A stretch of 64,000 nt of DNA, taken from contig CM046880.1 of NCBI GenBank assembly GCA_025667525.1, positions 598,049,452 to 598,113,451 on the forward strand, read 5' to 3'. The notes under the pieces are model-generated. The model did no database searches. It saw only the letters and a list, made by a program, of their open reading frames with translations, and was not told the DNA's origin. Positions within the stretch are counted from its first letter, which is position 1. Each line of letters starts with the position of its first letter. A program made the position numbers and the translations under genes. Shown here piece after piece: positions 11,684 to 24,480 of this stretch. The DNA is from Glebionis coronaria. Its lineage: Eukaryota > Streptophyta > Magnoliopsida > Asterales > Asteraceae.

Positions 11684-13347
11684 ATGGCGTCTACTTCAAC
11701 TTCATCTCTTCAAAAGAGCTTCAAGTATGATGTGTTTTTAAGCTTTCGAGGTGAAGACACTCGCAAAAACTTCGTTGACCATCTTTATTATGCCTTCACA
11801 CAAAGAGGCATCGAAACTTACAAGGATGATGAAAAAATAAAACAAGGCAAAATGATTAGTGATGAGCTTATTAAGGCCATTGAAGACTCAAAATTTTACA
11901 TTATTATTTTCTCCAAGAATTACGCATCATCATCTTGGTGCTTGGAAGAGCTTGTTAAGATTATGGAATGCCGCAAGGGTTTTGGGCATGCCGCATACCC
12001 CGTGTTCTACGACGTGGAGCCTACTGAAGTTCGCAAACAAAGTGGGTCAGTTGGAGATGCATTTTCGAAACATAAAGAGGACGAAGCTGCTGGGAGATGG
12101 AGAGAGGCTTTGAAAGAAGCATCGGATCTGGCTGGCTGGGAGTTGAAAAGCATTGCTAATGGGTATGTAAATTTCTTTATCATATCTATGCAGAATATAA
12201 TGTTTTTAGCAAATAACCTCTTAGACCATTTCTTTTAACATATAGGCATGAAGCTAAGTTCATACAGAAAATCGTTGAAGAGATTTCACTGGAGTCACGT
12301 TTCATCAATTCAAGCATTGACGGAAATCTAATAGGCATGGAGACCCGTGTAAATGAATTAATTTCATTGTTAGAACCTGGTGTTGGTGATGTTCGCATGC
12401 TAGGGATATGGGGGATGGGAGGTGCAGGGAAGACAACTTTAGCTAGGGCAGTTTTTGATCAAATATCCTTTCGGTTCGAAGGTGAAAGCTTTGTTGAAAA
12501 TGTGAGGGAAGTTACAAAAGCCTCTTCGGAGGGTCTAAAGAAGTTGCAGAAACAAGTACTTTCAGATGTTCTGAATGATCAAAACATTGAAGTAAACAGT
12601 GTTTCTGGTGGAAAAAATATGATGCAAAGGAGGTTGCGTGGTAGAAAGGTACTTGTTGTTCTTGATGACGTCGATCACAAAGACCAGCTTGAGGCGTTAG
12701 CAGGTGACCTTAATTGGTTTAAGCCGGGAAGTAGAATTATTATTACAACAAGAGATGAGCAAGTACTGGTAGCTCACCGAGTGAGCTTGATTCATAATGT
12801 GATTTTGTTATCTCGAACGGAAGCGGGTTGCCTCTTCAGTAGGTATGCGTTTGGAAGAGAGAAACCGATTCAAGGGTACGAAGAGTTATCAGGAAAAGTC
12901 TTACAATATGCTGGTGGTCTTCCCTTAACGATTAAAGTTATGGGTTCATTTCTTTGTGGTCAAAGTGAGCCTTACTGGATAGATTTCATAGAAAGACTAA
13001 AAACAATTCCAATAACAGCGACTTTGGAAAGACTGGAAATAAGCTTTGATGGTCTAGAGGATGATTACAAAGAAATATTCTTGGATGTTGCATGCTTATT
13101 AAAAGGCCGTCACAAAGAAGCTGCAATCAGAGTGCTTGAAAGCCGTGGATTTCATGCCAAAGTTGGTTTAAGAGTTCTTGAGCAGAAATCTCTTATTACT
13201 TATAATAGACATGGGGAACTCGCGATGCATGACCGTATAGAAGAGATGGGAAAGAATATTGTTCGTCGGTCACACCCGGAAGAACCTCAAAGACATAGCC
13301 GATTGTGGATTGTTAAGGAAATTGTGCATATATTGACTAATGACCTG
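11684..13347 (+). CDS. TNL copy B: intact TIR and NBS exons
   Basis: Exon 1 (11684-12162) and exon 2 (12246-13347), joined by a GT-AG intron in phase 2, encode 527 residues. The TIR domain (about 13-150) begins YDVFLSFRGEDTR and holds WCLEEL with the predicted NADase glutamate at E89. The NB-ARC domain has the P-loop GMGGAGKTT (216-224), kinase-2 LVVLDDVD (about 296-303), RNBS-B GSRIIITTRD (about 321-330), GLPL (about 384) and an intact MHD (487-489). The class makes cADPR-type signals upstream of EDS1 when activated. The start is the first ATG and aligns with copy C. The domains look functional, but the downstream LRR exons are broken, so the likely product is a TIR-NBS protein or an mRNA subject to nonsense-mediated decay. 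Confidence 0.85.
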
Positions 13348-15521
13348 GTAAGAATCAAGTTATGATTTTACTCAAACTAAAAGTTAATTATCCATTTGCG
13401 CGGTTCAGGCCAAAATTTCTTACTTTGTTAATTTGACCATTTAACAAAATAAGTTGTTTCAATTTTCATATAAAGAACATATAGGTTCTTTTTCATTTTC
13501 TATTCTTGTTTTGTAAAAAGGAAGGGACTTCAATATTCTTAAAACAATCGAGAGTTAGAAAACGGGTTTATTAGAGAAACATGATCGTGTTTTCATTTTG
13601 CACGAAAACACGAAAACAACACTATAAACTAACCAACTAAACTAAAAAACAACTAAAATAAGTCTAATACGAGAAACTAAATAATTATAAAAGTAAAATT
13701 TAATAGTATTAAACAAGATGAAAAAAAAAGTCTAATATGTTTGTATACGTTTTCATCCCTTTTATGTTTTCATCCATTTTTATACCTTTATTAGTTTTTA
13801 TACGTTGAACATTTTGGTATGCTATTTTATGTTTGTGTATATTTATATATGTTTTTTAACGTTTTTTTTACAGTTTTATACACTTCCATCCGTTTTGCAC
13901 GTTTTATACGTTTCTATACATTTTATATGTTTAATACGTTTTGTATGTTTTCATACATTTTTATCTGTTTTGGTATGTTTTATAAGTTTTCATCAGTTGG
14001 AATATGTTTTCGTTCTTTTTTATGTTTTTGTCGGGAAACTTTGTACTTTTTGTATGTTTTAATCTGTCGTTATACGTTTTCGTTCGTTTTTTATGTTTTG
14101 TTTGTTTTTATAAGCTTGTATCTGTTTATGTGCTATTTCGTCCGTTTTTTATGCTTATAAAAATTTGATGGGTTTTGTCGGTTTTAATACATCTTTGTTC
14201 GTTCTTATCGTTCGTTATTTACGTTTTTGGTATGTTTATATATGTGTAAGTCGTTTTTGTACATTTTCCTCCGTTTTATACGTTTACGTCCGCTTTTGTA
14301 TGTTTTTGTCTGTTCTTTTTACGTTTTCGTCCATTTTTATATGTTTGGTCTGTTTTTATACGATTTCCTTCGTTTCTATAAGTTTAGGTTCATTTTTGTA
14401 CGTTTTTATACACCCTTATGTAACTTTATTCGTTTTCATTCGTTTTAGTTTGTTTATACGTCTTTATCCGTCTTTATACGGTTATGTACATTTTTACATT
14501 TTTATCCATTCTTGTACATTTTTTCTATATGAAAATGAATGAAAACGTATAAAATGTACAAATACGTATTAAAACATATGAAAACGGATATAAACGTTTG
14601 AACATGTATGAAAATGTACAAAACGTATAAATATGCTCAAAATTATATAAAAGTGTACAAAAACAAATAATAGCGATTAAAATTTAAGAAAATGTACAAA
14701 TATATAAAAATTTATAAAAAGCGAAAAAGCGTTCAAAGTTAGAAAAACGCATTGAAACGTTTGAAAACGGATGATAGCATATAGAAACGAGGTATACAAA
14801 CTGTAAGTAAATAGGGTGTGATAATCTTGGATATCTAACTTGAATCGTGTTGAATTCACTTTCCGTATAAAGTATTTCGACCCTATGGTGCATGGGTTAC
14901 ACGAAATCCTTATCGGGATAATTCAAGTAGAAACACTTTGATTCTAGGCACAAGAAATCAAAGTAGGAACAGAGAGAATTGTGTTTTTCGTTATGTTCAT
15001 ATGAGACCAAAAATCTGTTAAGGAACAAACATAAAAACGGTAATAGCAGTTGAAACCGAACAGTTATAACTGTTCACCAACAGGTGTGTTGGTTGGGTTT
15101 CCGCGGGAAATTTAAGACGAATCCTTAATACCGATTCGTAAAAATCGTTTAGGTTTTGGGGCTCTGCCTCTTGATCCCGCAAGGGGGCGCATTCCCCTTG
15201 ACCCCTGCATTTTCGTCGTGGTCGATAACATATTAGCTCAACGAGTGTGCACTCCGCACTTCCCCTAACTCGTGTCAGAACCGAATATGAAATCTCATTG
15301 GTCTCTAGTAAATCCCGATTAACTAAAATAGTTGATAACACTAAAATCACCAACACAAACGGACGATGACGTAAAAAGACAGACAAAAACGTAATAAACT
15401 GAACGAAAACGTATTTGAATATAAACTTGGTAAGTAAAAGTGTAACATTTATTCGTCAAAAAGGTAATTTTTAGGTACCCGTCACTGTATTATGTGTCAT
15501 TCATTATCTTTTTAATTTCAG
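13348..15521 (+). other. Expanded intron 2 of TNL-B
   Basis: Donor CTGGTAAG at 13347/13348 and acceptor TTTCAG before 15522 bound a 2.17-kb intron; the matching intron of copy C is 952 bp. The extra length is the foldback at 13730-14800 and a segment at 14800-15430 with a GC-rich patch near 15155-15215 (GGGGCTCTGCC, CAAGGGGGCGCA). That style of patch also occurs in plant LTRs, so this may be a degenerate LTR; the boundary is unclear. Confidence 0.6.
13730..14800. repeat. Degenerate tandem-repeat foldback in TNL-B intron
   Basis: From 13730 to 14530 a loose unit of about 16-20 bp built on TTTTATACGTTTTCGTCCG repeats dozens of times; from about 14531 to 14800 the reverse complement takes over (GAAAACGTATAAAA and similar). 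The region can fold on itself and resembles, at higher divergence, the array at 18628-21850. Long ORFs here are low-complexity artefacts. Confidence 0.7.
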
Positions 15522-17208
15522 GGTACCCCAGAAACTAAATGTCTATCCTTCCGTTCACCCTTTTTTTGTGATGAAATTGCAATCAGAGGTCTCGCAAAAA
15601 TGAAGAATCTTAGATTTATTGAGATACGGGTCTCAGATGAATGTGATAATAAAGTTTGCGAATACCTTCCAAGTTCCTTACGAGGATTTTCCTTTTTCGA
15701 GTTTACCAAATACATTTCAAGGAAAACATCTTGTTGGACTTGAAATGGACTATTGTAAGATTGTTCAACTTTGGGAAGATGGAGAAGAAAGGGTAGAATA
15801 TTGTTTAATTGTTTTTTTAGAATTGGTTTGTCATCGCACCAATATTCATTGTTTTTTATACTTTTCTTAGGTTCTAAATCACCTCAAGTTCCTCAAGATC
15901 AGATTTTCAAAGTTGAGGACCTTTGACCTTAGGTTGGCTCCAAATCTTGAGCGGTTGACTATTTTCTGTTGTCAGGATTTCGTAGAGCTTCATATACCAG
16001 CTGATCATCATTCAAAGCTCGAATATCTTGGAATCACTAATTCAAAGTTGACAAACCTTCACCTCAGGAATACTTCGAATCTAAACACACTAGAACTCAA
16101 AGGTTGTGATGATTTGCTAGAACTTTAAATGCCTTCTGAAAGTTTAAAGCTGGAACATCTTGACCTTAGTGGTTCAAAGTTGAGGACTATTCACCTTGGG
16201 AGAACTCTGAATCTTGAAAACCTAATACTCAAGGGCTGTTATGATTTGGTAGAACTTCAAATGCTTGCTGAATGTCTAAAGCTCCAAGAGCTCAACCCCA
16301 GTCATTCAAAGTTAAGGACCCTTGACCTTGGGCTCATTCCAAATGCCAAAAGGTTAAATCTTGAAAATTGTTACGATTTGGTAGAAATTAAGGCCCCTAT
16401 TGGATATTGGATGTCTGAGTAATCTTTGCTTCTTAGACTTAAGTGGTTGCGGGAGGTTTAAGTCCTTTGTGTTTAATTTGGATGAGGAAGTTGGTTCTTT
16501 ATCTGAGTTAATCTGATTGCAGAACCCAAAGATGTTTGCCCATTGCACTCCGAAAATGATTCTCCAAAGTTTCAGTTTTCTTGTTATTATAAAGAAGATC
16601 CAGAATTATTGTTTGGAAATCTTGAAAGGCTTATTTCTATTGGTCTGTGTGCTTGTACAAACCTTGAGAGTTTTTCAAGAAGCATTTGTAATTTACAATT
16701 TATAAGAAAGCTCACACTTGAAGGCAGAATACCGGAGGCACCCAAAGATCTTAACCAGTTAGAATATCTAGAGGAGCTAAGTTTGTGCTCTATGGATATT
16801 GAACTTCTTCTAGATAACATTTGTATGTTAAAACATCTCAAATTTCTGGAAATCAAATATTGTTGCTTTCTTAAGAAGTTACCTGAGGATATTGGCCAAT
16901 TAGAATCTTTAGAGACGCTAATCTTAACAGAGTGTGAGCTCTTACAGTATATTCCAAACAATATCTGTAAGATGAAACGTATAAACATTTTTGATCTCCA
17001 CGGTTGTATTCAAGTAGTTGAACTGCCCGAGGATATTGGATGCTTAGAAGGTTTGAAAGATTTAAACATAGAAGGTATAGGAATAACATGTCTTCCAGGG
17101 AGCATTTTCCATTTGAGTGGTCTGTGTATTTTTGGGTCGATGCGGCTTCTTAATACATATGGTTTATTATTACTAACAAGAGAAAAACCTACGCTGATGA
17201 TGAAATAG
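15522..17208 (+). pseudogene. TNL copy B: broken LRR half
   Basis: Exon 3 (15522-15792) and exon 4 (15871-17208) align with copies A and C. Against them I see: a 14-bp deletion in exon 3 after SSLR (near 15684), a frameshift; a TAA at 16126-16128 where A has CAA; a 7-bp tandem duplication ATTGGAT near 16396-16409; and a 1-bp loss near 16510. The last two sum to +6 and restore frame. The 3' half (16543-17208) is then open and close to copy A. The C-terminus differs and stops at 17206. The LRR would have been the recognition domain; it cannot be translated intact from this gene. Confidence 0.85.
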
Positions 17209-17944
17209 TCTGCTACATATAATATTGAACCAAAGGATCCAATACATGAAGAGCTATTTAACTGGTGCTTAATCTGTTTTTTATACTAACCATGTTACTT
17301 TATATTGAAATTATAAATTATAAATTGATTGTGGAAATATCCATTGTTTCTGCAATTTATATCATTTATTACTGTATGATTCTAACAATTTAACCATTTT
17401 CAGCAGTTAGGAGGTCGGATGAGCTGGAAGCAAAGTCAATCGAGTTAACTCAAATCAGCTGATTAGGACATCAGGTAAGTCATTAAGCAACTTATCAACT
17501 CAAATGGTGTGTATAGGGTATGGTTTATCTGACAGATTTTACGGTTTTCTAATATTTTGATTTTACTTATATGTTTCAAGGTCTGATGAGCAGGAAGCAA
17601 TTGCCAGTCAGCCCAGAAGGTGATCTAAAGCTCATATCTCTCTGCATCTATTCTCATATGCATTGAAATGATTTATTTATAACTTTCCCCGGCGTTGTTG
17701 ATCGTTTTCTCTAATGCACTCCAAATGTATGATTTCGTAAAGAAGTGCTTAAGAGTTTGATTGTCTCGTATTGTTCAGTTTTACTAGTACTTTTTAATAC
17801 ACTATTAGATTAAGCTCATATCTCTGCATTTATTTTCTTGTTTTGGTCATTGATAGTTTTCTCTTCTTCTGCACTCCCAACGTACGATTGTTTGTAAATA
17901 AGTGCTTCAAAGTATGATTGTCGGTATAGAGTTTAAACTCTTCT
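17209..17944 (+). other. 3' flank of TNL-B
   Basis: Shares blocks with the 3' flanks of copies A and C, for example AACAATTTAACCATTTTC, AGGAGGTCGGAT and AGGAAGCAATTGCCA. The common flank confirms that all three copies descend from one gene including its 3' UTR. No other gene here. Confidence 0.6.
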
Positions 17945-18304
17945 ATAGGATAATCGGGCGGCGAGCTAAACGGGCACGGGCAAAACGGACGGCGGGCTAA
18001 ACGGGCGGCGGGCTAAACGGGCACGGGCTAAACGGGCGGAAGCTAAAATGAGAAAAAAAACATATAAAAACGTACAATTAAAAAATAAAAATACTTGTTA
18101 AAAACCGGGGATAAAAACTAAATATAAAATAGCCGCCGAATAGCCTAATTAGTGTTTTACATGTGCCATTAAGCCCATAATTTTCATACATATGCGCCCG
18201 TTTAGCCCATTAATAATAAAGAATGGGCAAAAAGTGCCCCATCCTTTTTTTGAAAATGAGCACAAAATGCCCATATTTATTAAAATGGATAAGATTTGCC
18301 ACCT
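17945..18304. mobile_element. hAT-like MITE remnant
   Basis: Starts with repeats of CGGGCGGCGGGCTAAACGGG and ends TTTGCCACCTCTA, an end style common to plant hAT elements (TAGAGGTGGCAAA in reverse). No clear 8-bp target duplication, so boundaries and class are tentative. Confidence 0.4.
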
Positions 18305-18627
18305 CTAATTTAAACCATTTATCATATCAAACAAAATATTAAAATCCAAAGTTACATCTTTTGGCTAATCACTAGAGGTGACAATTTCAACTCATTCAAC
18401 CAAAAGTGGGTCAATTGGGTTCAATTTCATAACCTTATTGGTTGGAATGGGTTGAGCAAAAATAGAGTGATGGGTCAAATAGGTCACCCTCTTTCTTTGT
18501 GTAAAATGAAGTTTGGGTCAAATGGGTTTGCATTTGGGTCAAAAGGGTTTAAGAATGGGTAAAATGGTTCATGCTATTGGACCAAAAACCCAATAGTATA
18601 AAAAGTTAGTTTTCATTATTAAGTCGC

Positions 18628-19745
18628 TAAATTTACGTTTTCGTCAGTAAATTTACGTTTTCGTCAGAAAATTTACGTTTTCGTCAGTAAATTTACGTTT
18701 TCGTCAGTAAATTTACATATTCGTAAGAAAATTTATGTTTTCCTCAGTAAATTTACGTTTTAGTAAGAAAATTTACGTTTTCGTAAGAAAATTTACGTTA
18801 TCGTCACTAAGTTTACGTTTTCGTCAGAAAATTAACGTTTTCGTCTTTAAATTTACGTTTTCGTCGATAAATTTACGTTTTCGTCAGAAAATTTAAGTTT
18901 TCGTCAGTAAAGTTACGTTTTCGTCAGAAAATTTACGTTTTCGTCAGTAACTTTACGTTTTCCTCAGTAAATTTACGTTTTCGTCATAAAATTTACGTTT
19001 TCGTCACTAAATGTACATATTCGTAAGAAAATTTATGTTTTCCTCAGTAAATTTACGTTTTATTCAGAAAACTTATGTCTTGTCAGAAAATTTACGTTAT
19101 CGTCAGTAAATTTACGTTTTCGTCATAAAATTAACGTTTTCGTCTTTAAGTTTATGTTTTCGTTAGTAAATTTATGTTTTCGTCAGAAAATTTACGTTTT
19201 CGTTAGTAAATTTACGTTTTCGTACGAAAATTTACATTTTTGTCAGTAACTTTACGTTTTTGTGAGTAAATTTACGTTTTCGTCAGTAAATTTACGTTTT
19301 CGTCAGAAAATTTACGTTTTCGTTAGCAAATTTACGTTTTCGTCAATATATTTACGTTTTCTTCAGTAAATTTACGTTTTCGTCAGTAAATTTATGTTTT
19401 CGTCAGTAAATTTACGTTTTCGTCAGAAAATTTACGTTATCGTCATTAAATTTAAGTTTTCGTCAGAAAGTTTATGTTTTCTTCAGTAAATTTACGTTTT
19501 CACCAGTATATTTACGTTTTCGTCAGTAACTTTACGTTTTCGTCAGTATATTTACGTTTTCGTAAGTAATTTTAGGTTTTCAACAATAATTTTACGTTTT
19601 CGTCAGTAACTTTACGTTTTCGTCAAGAAATTTACGTTTTCGTCTGTAAATTTACATTTTCGTCAGTAAATTTACCTTTTCGTCACAAAATTTACGTTTT
19701 CGTCACAAAATTTACGTTTTCGTCACAAAATTTAATTTTAAGTTT
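18628..19745 (+). repeat. Forward 20-bp tandem array of the foldback
   Basis: About 56 copies of a 20-bp unit, TTTACGTTTTCGTCAG plus a short A/T spacer, with point changes and few indels. Confidence 0.85.
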
Positions 19746-21850
19746 TGGTCAGAAAACGTAAATTTTCTGACGAAAATGTAATTTTTCTGTCGAAAACGTA
19801 AATTTTCAGTCGAAAACACAAATTTTCTATCGAGAAAACGTACTTTTACTGACGAAAATGTAAAGTTACCGACGAAACGTAAATTTACTGAGGAAAAAGT
19901 AAATTTTCTGATGAAAACGTAAATTTACAGATGAAACGTAAATTTACTGACGAAAACCTAAATTTACAGATGAAAACGTAAATTTTCAGACAAAAACATA
20001 AATTTTCTGACGAAACGTAAAATTACTGACGAAAACGTAAATTTTTTGACGAAAACGTAAAATTTCTGACGTAAACGTATATTTTCTGACGAAAACGTAC
20101 ATTTACTGACGAAAAGGTACATTTACAGACGAAAACGTGAATTTTCTGAGGAAAACGTAAATTTACTAAGGAAAACGTAAATTTACTGACGAAAACGTAA
20201 ATTTACTGACGAATACGTAAATTTTCTTACGAAATGTAAATTTTTTGACGAAAACGTACATTTAAAGACGAAAACGTAAATTTTCTGAGGAAAACGTAAA
20301 TTTTCAGACGAAAACGTAATTTTTTGTCGAAAACCTAAATTTTATGTTGAAAACATTAATTTTCTGTCAAAAACGTATATTTACTGACGAAAACGTAAAT
20401 TTCCTAATGAAAACGTAAATTTTCTAATGAAAACGTAAATTTTCTGTCGAAAACGTAAATTTACTGACAAAAACGTAAATTTACTACCGAAAACGTAAAG
20501 TTTCTAAATTTTCTGACGAAAACGTAAAGTTTCTAAGTTTTCTGACGAAAACGTAATTTTTCTGACGAAAACGTAATTTTTATGACGAAAATGTAAATTT
20601 TCTAACGAAAACGTAAATTCACAGACGAAAATGTAAATTTACAGACAAAAACGTAAATTTTCTAAATTTTCTGACGAAAACGTAAATTTTCTAACGAAAA
20701 CGTAAATTTACAGACGAAAACGTAAACTTACAGACGACAACGTAAATATACTAACGAAAACGTAAATCTACTGACGAAAACGTAAATCTACTAACGAAAA
20801 CGTAAATTTACTGACGAAAACGTAAATTTACCGACGAAAACGTAAATTTACAGATGAAAACGTAAATTTCCTGACGAAAACGTAAATTTAGTGACGGAAA
20901 CGTAAAATTATTGTCGAAAACGTAAATTACTGGCGAAAACGTAAATATACTGACGAAAACCTAAATTTACTGACGCAAACGTAATTTTATGACGAAAACT
21001 TAAATTTACTGACGAAAACGTAAAGTTACCGACGAAAACGTAAATATACTGGCAAAAACGTAAATTTACTGACGAAAACGTAAATTTTCTGACGAAAACG
21101 TAAATTTTCTGACGAAAGCTTATATTTACTGACGATAACGTAAATTTTCTGACGAAAACGTAAATTTACTGACGAAAACATAAATTTACTGACGAAAACG
21201 TAAATATACTGACGAAAACGTAAATTTACTGACGAAAACGTAAATTTTCTGACGAAACCGTAAATTTACTGACGAAAACGTAAATTTAGTGACGAAAACG
21301 TAAAGTTACTAACGAAAACGTAAATTTTCTGACGAAAACGTAAATTTTCTGACGAAAACGTAAATTTACCGACCAAAACGTAAATTTAAAGAGGAAAACG
21401 TTATATTTCTGACGAAAACGTAAATTTACTGACGATAACGTAGATTTTCTGAAGAAAACGTAAATCTTCTGACTAAAACGTAAATTTACTGATATAAAAC
21501 ATAAATTTTCTTACGAATATGTAAATTTACTAACGAAAACGTAAATTTTCTGACGAAAACGTAAATTTACTGACGAAAACATAAAGTTACTGACGAAAAC
21601 GTAAATTTTCTGACGAAAACGAATATTTACTGACGAAAACGTAAATTTTCTGACGAAAACGTAAATTTACTGACGATAACGTAAATTTTCTGATGAAAAC
21701 GTAAATTTTCTGAGTGAAACGTAAATTTACTGAGGAAAACATAAATTTTCTTACGAGTATGTAAATTTACTGATGAAAACGTAAACTTACGAGTATGAAA
21801 ACGTAAATTTACTGACGAAAATGTAATTTACTGACGAAAACGTAAATTTA
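19746..21850 (-). repeat. Reverse 20-bp tandem array of the foldback
   Basis: About 105 copies of the reverse-complement unit CTGACGAAAACGTAAATTTA. Almost twice as long as the forward array, so part of this arm must stay unpaired. Some higher-order blocks recur, such as alternating TTTACTGACG and TTTTCTGACG units in 21000-21700. Confidence 0.85.
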
Positions 21851-22085
21851 GCGACTTAATAATAAAAACTAACTTTTTATACTATTGGGTTTTTGGTCCA
21901 ATAGTATGAACCATTTAACCCATTCTTAAACCCATTTGACCCAAACTTCATTTTACACAAAGAAAGAGAGTGACCCATTTGACCCATCACTCTATTTTTG
22001 CTCAACCCATTCCAACCAATAAGGTTATGAAATTAAACCCAATTGACCCACTTTTTGTTGAATGGGTTGAAATTGCCACCTCTAG

Positions 22086-23690
22086 TTTATATAATTAATA
22101 AGGTAAAATGACGAAAAAGTATATAAAAATAAAAAGAATATACTTATTAAATGAGAGTATAAAAGTTTTTTTTATATAATATACTTATATAAGGCCACTT
22201 ACCCTTATATAATTTTATAATCCACTTATATAAGCTTAATTGAACATCTGATTTCGGCTTATAAGCTAATAAGCTTATAAATACACCATATAAGCTAAAA
22301 CAAACACCCCCAAATGTGTTTTTTTATACTAGTACATCAGTGGATCTGCTAGTACTAAATGTATTCAGCATTGCAACTTGTCGAACAATTTAATTGACAA
22401 ACTCATTTTGCAATTCTAGTATTTTAAAGGACTTACATTGCAAGTTTAATAACTTTGCATTTTAAACATGTTTAGTCCCTTTCTAATGCCTTGAGTTTCT
22501 AGATCTCACTAACTAACTCAATTAAGTCTTCTAATCTATTGAACGTAAAACTTTCAACCGAGATCTTACTCATATGAATAGTTTTCTTTCCATCACAATC
22601 TTAATCCAAGGTTCTCACTTGACTAAAATTGCAACTTCAAGTGTTCTCAACTAGATGTCATTCAACTTAAATTGTGGGTATTATTTTGATGTGTCAAATC
22701 AAAAGTTTATGTATGGAGAAGCATGCATACAACTCCATAGCATAAGTTTTATAAAACTTTTTATAGACATTTTCTTGAAGATTAAATGACCACATTAAAG
22801 AATTATATAGTGCTAGATTATTTGTTCAGTAACCATTATTCGTCGACGCCATTCTATAATCATTTGCAGAGCGAGGGCACTTTAATTCGTAAACACAACA
22901 CACTCAGCCAAGATGAAATATCGAGATGGAATACTCTACGAATAAGGATACTAACTTATAATTAAAGCACTAGATACATTCAATAATAGGTCTCATTTAA
23001 ACTTCTTAACAAATCTATTAGTTTTATATAGTTATTTTGTCAATTTATATTTTTGGAAAAAATACCCATTGTTTACAACATTCTTTCAAAAATAAGTTAA
23101 ACAAATGGCATATTACAAAATATATTAGACAAGAATAACTCTAAGCATAAATCATAAATATATGCTCTAAAAATAAATCACATAGCCAAATGCATTTATT
23201 TATAGAATAAAATCTTTTACAATTAGGGTTTAAAATAGAATATTAGTCTTCCCTAATTAAAGATTTTATGATTTCAATTTCAAAAAATAAAAGATATGCC
23301 AAATATTCGTAACATTTAACACATGGCAAGTTTTTATCCATGACAATATGCATGTAAATCATGGATTCACATAATCAACTAAAACATGTAAAGATTATGT
23401 CTAAAACATATAATCACTTAAATAAAGTAAAGATTATATTGTTTTTATAGAATCGTTACCCAAGTAATTAAACCTAAAGATCTAACATGTAAATAGGGTT
23501 TACAAGAAAATCTTTTCTTAATTTAGCAAAACACAAAAAATTTCGTGTGATCTTGCATTAGGTCCGAAAATTTCATGACAAAAAAAATTAGTAAACCCTA
23601 AATCTCATGTTTTTATCAATACAATTATTATGATCATTAGGTATTCAATAATTATTGCAATGTTAAAATGACTCATGATGCCACTGTTGA
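22086..23690. other. AT-rich intergenic DNA
   Basis: No gene recognised. A stretch at 22240-22320 (palindromic AAGCTTATAAGCT words ending CAAACACCCCC) has the look of a hAT-type MITE end, without a partner found. Confidence 0.4.
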
Positions 23691-23692
23691 TT

Positions 23693-24480
23693 TGTTAGAT
23701 CTAACATAACATTTATTTGATAAACAAAACATATAAACATCATAGCACATGCGGAAGCGATAAGGATCAATTAACATAACATGCATATAACTAATTGAAC
23801 ATTAAAATTAAAAGGGTATTTTACTTTGCAAAGCTTCCTAGCAAAAGAACACTTCAAACAATCCAAGATTAACCAAAGGAGGTTAAATCTATGCTCTTGT
23901 ACACACGCCTCAAACAAGCTATTCGACAAGCTAGGTCACACGAGCAGAACCGTGTCGTAGTGATGGAAAAAACCGAACCGAGTATGCTCTAGGCTATAGT
24001 CGGCCGAATGTGGTGTTTGGCAAGGTTTCAAGGATTATTTTCTTTCACTATGAATGAGCAAAGAAAACAAATGAAAGTCTTTGTATTTATAGTGTGTCAA
24101 AAGCTAGGGTTAGAGGACAAAGTATTTATAGAGAATATATACTTTGTTTTAACCAAAACTTATCAATAAACACAAACACACACCCCATAGGGGCCGGCCA
24201 AACATCCCCTTAAAATAGAGGGAACCAAAAAATATTTTTTTCCATTTGTACAGTTAACGCCCGTTAGTCATTTTCCATTAAATACTTAACAGTCGTTAGT
24301 CACGGTTTTTAACACTCGTTAATAAATTATATTTTAATAAATAAAATATAATTCTTTAAACTAAATGGCTCTAAACGTTTGTGTGTAATCCCATAGTCTC
24401 GAGTTCGATCCTAACACACGACTATTTAAATACGTCCACAAACTAACAAGTATAGTATGAGATCAAGTTCCAGTTTTGAA
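23693..24480 (-). mobile_element. Possible solo LTR or LTR fragment
   Basis: On the minus strand this region would end in CAACA followed by a weak primer-site-like TGGCATCATGAG, and has TATTTATA-type boxes near 24090 and 24125. There are no coding domains nearby. This is a guess from layout only; no second LTR or target duplication was found. Confidence 0.25.

Larger units (their letters stand above)
18372..22085. mobile_element. 3.7-kb foldback element with two opposed arrays
   Basis: Outer inverted repeats of about 250 bp (18372-18627 and 21838-22085) are about 95% alike and begin CTAGAGGTGRCAATTTCAAC. Inside, a 20-bp unit, AAATTTACGTTTTCGTCAGT, repeats about 56 times in one orientation to about 19745, then about 105 times in reverse complement to about 21850. 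The centre near 19730-19760 is a short switch region. There is no ORF. The ends resemble hAT termini, but flanking sequences do not match as a target duplication. The whole element could fold as a hairpin with a stem over 1 kb. Confidence 0.85.

Noticed and set aside
13805..14542. Several 70-125-codon ORFs in the TNL-B intron
   Set aside because: They translate a degenerate tandem repeat into F/Y/C/V-rich low-complexity text and lie in an intron.
18372..22085. CRISPR-like array
   Set aside because: The 20-bp units are contiguous without unique spacers, change orientation midway and lie in a plant genome.
18372..22085. Perfect hAT target duplication for the giant foldback
   Set aside because: The 8 bp outside each end (CTAATCAC and GTTTATAT) do not match, so the class stays open.
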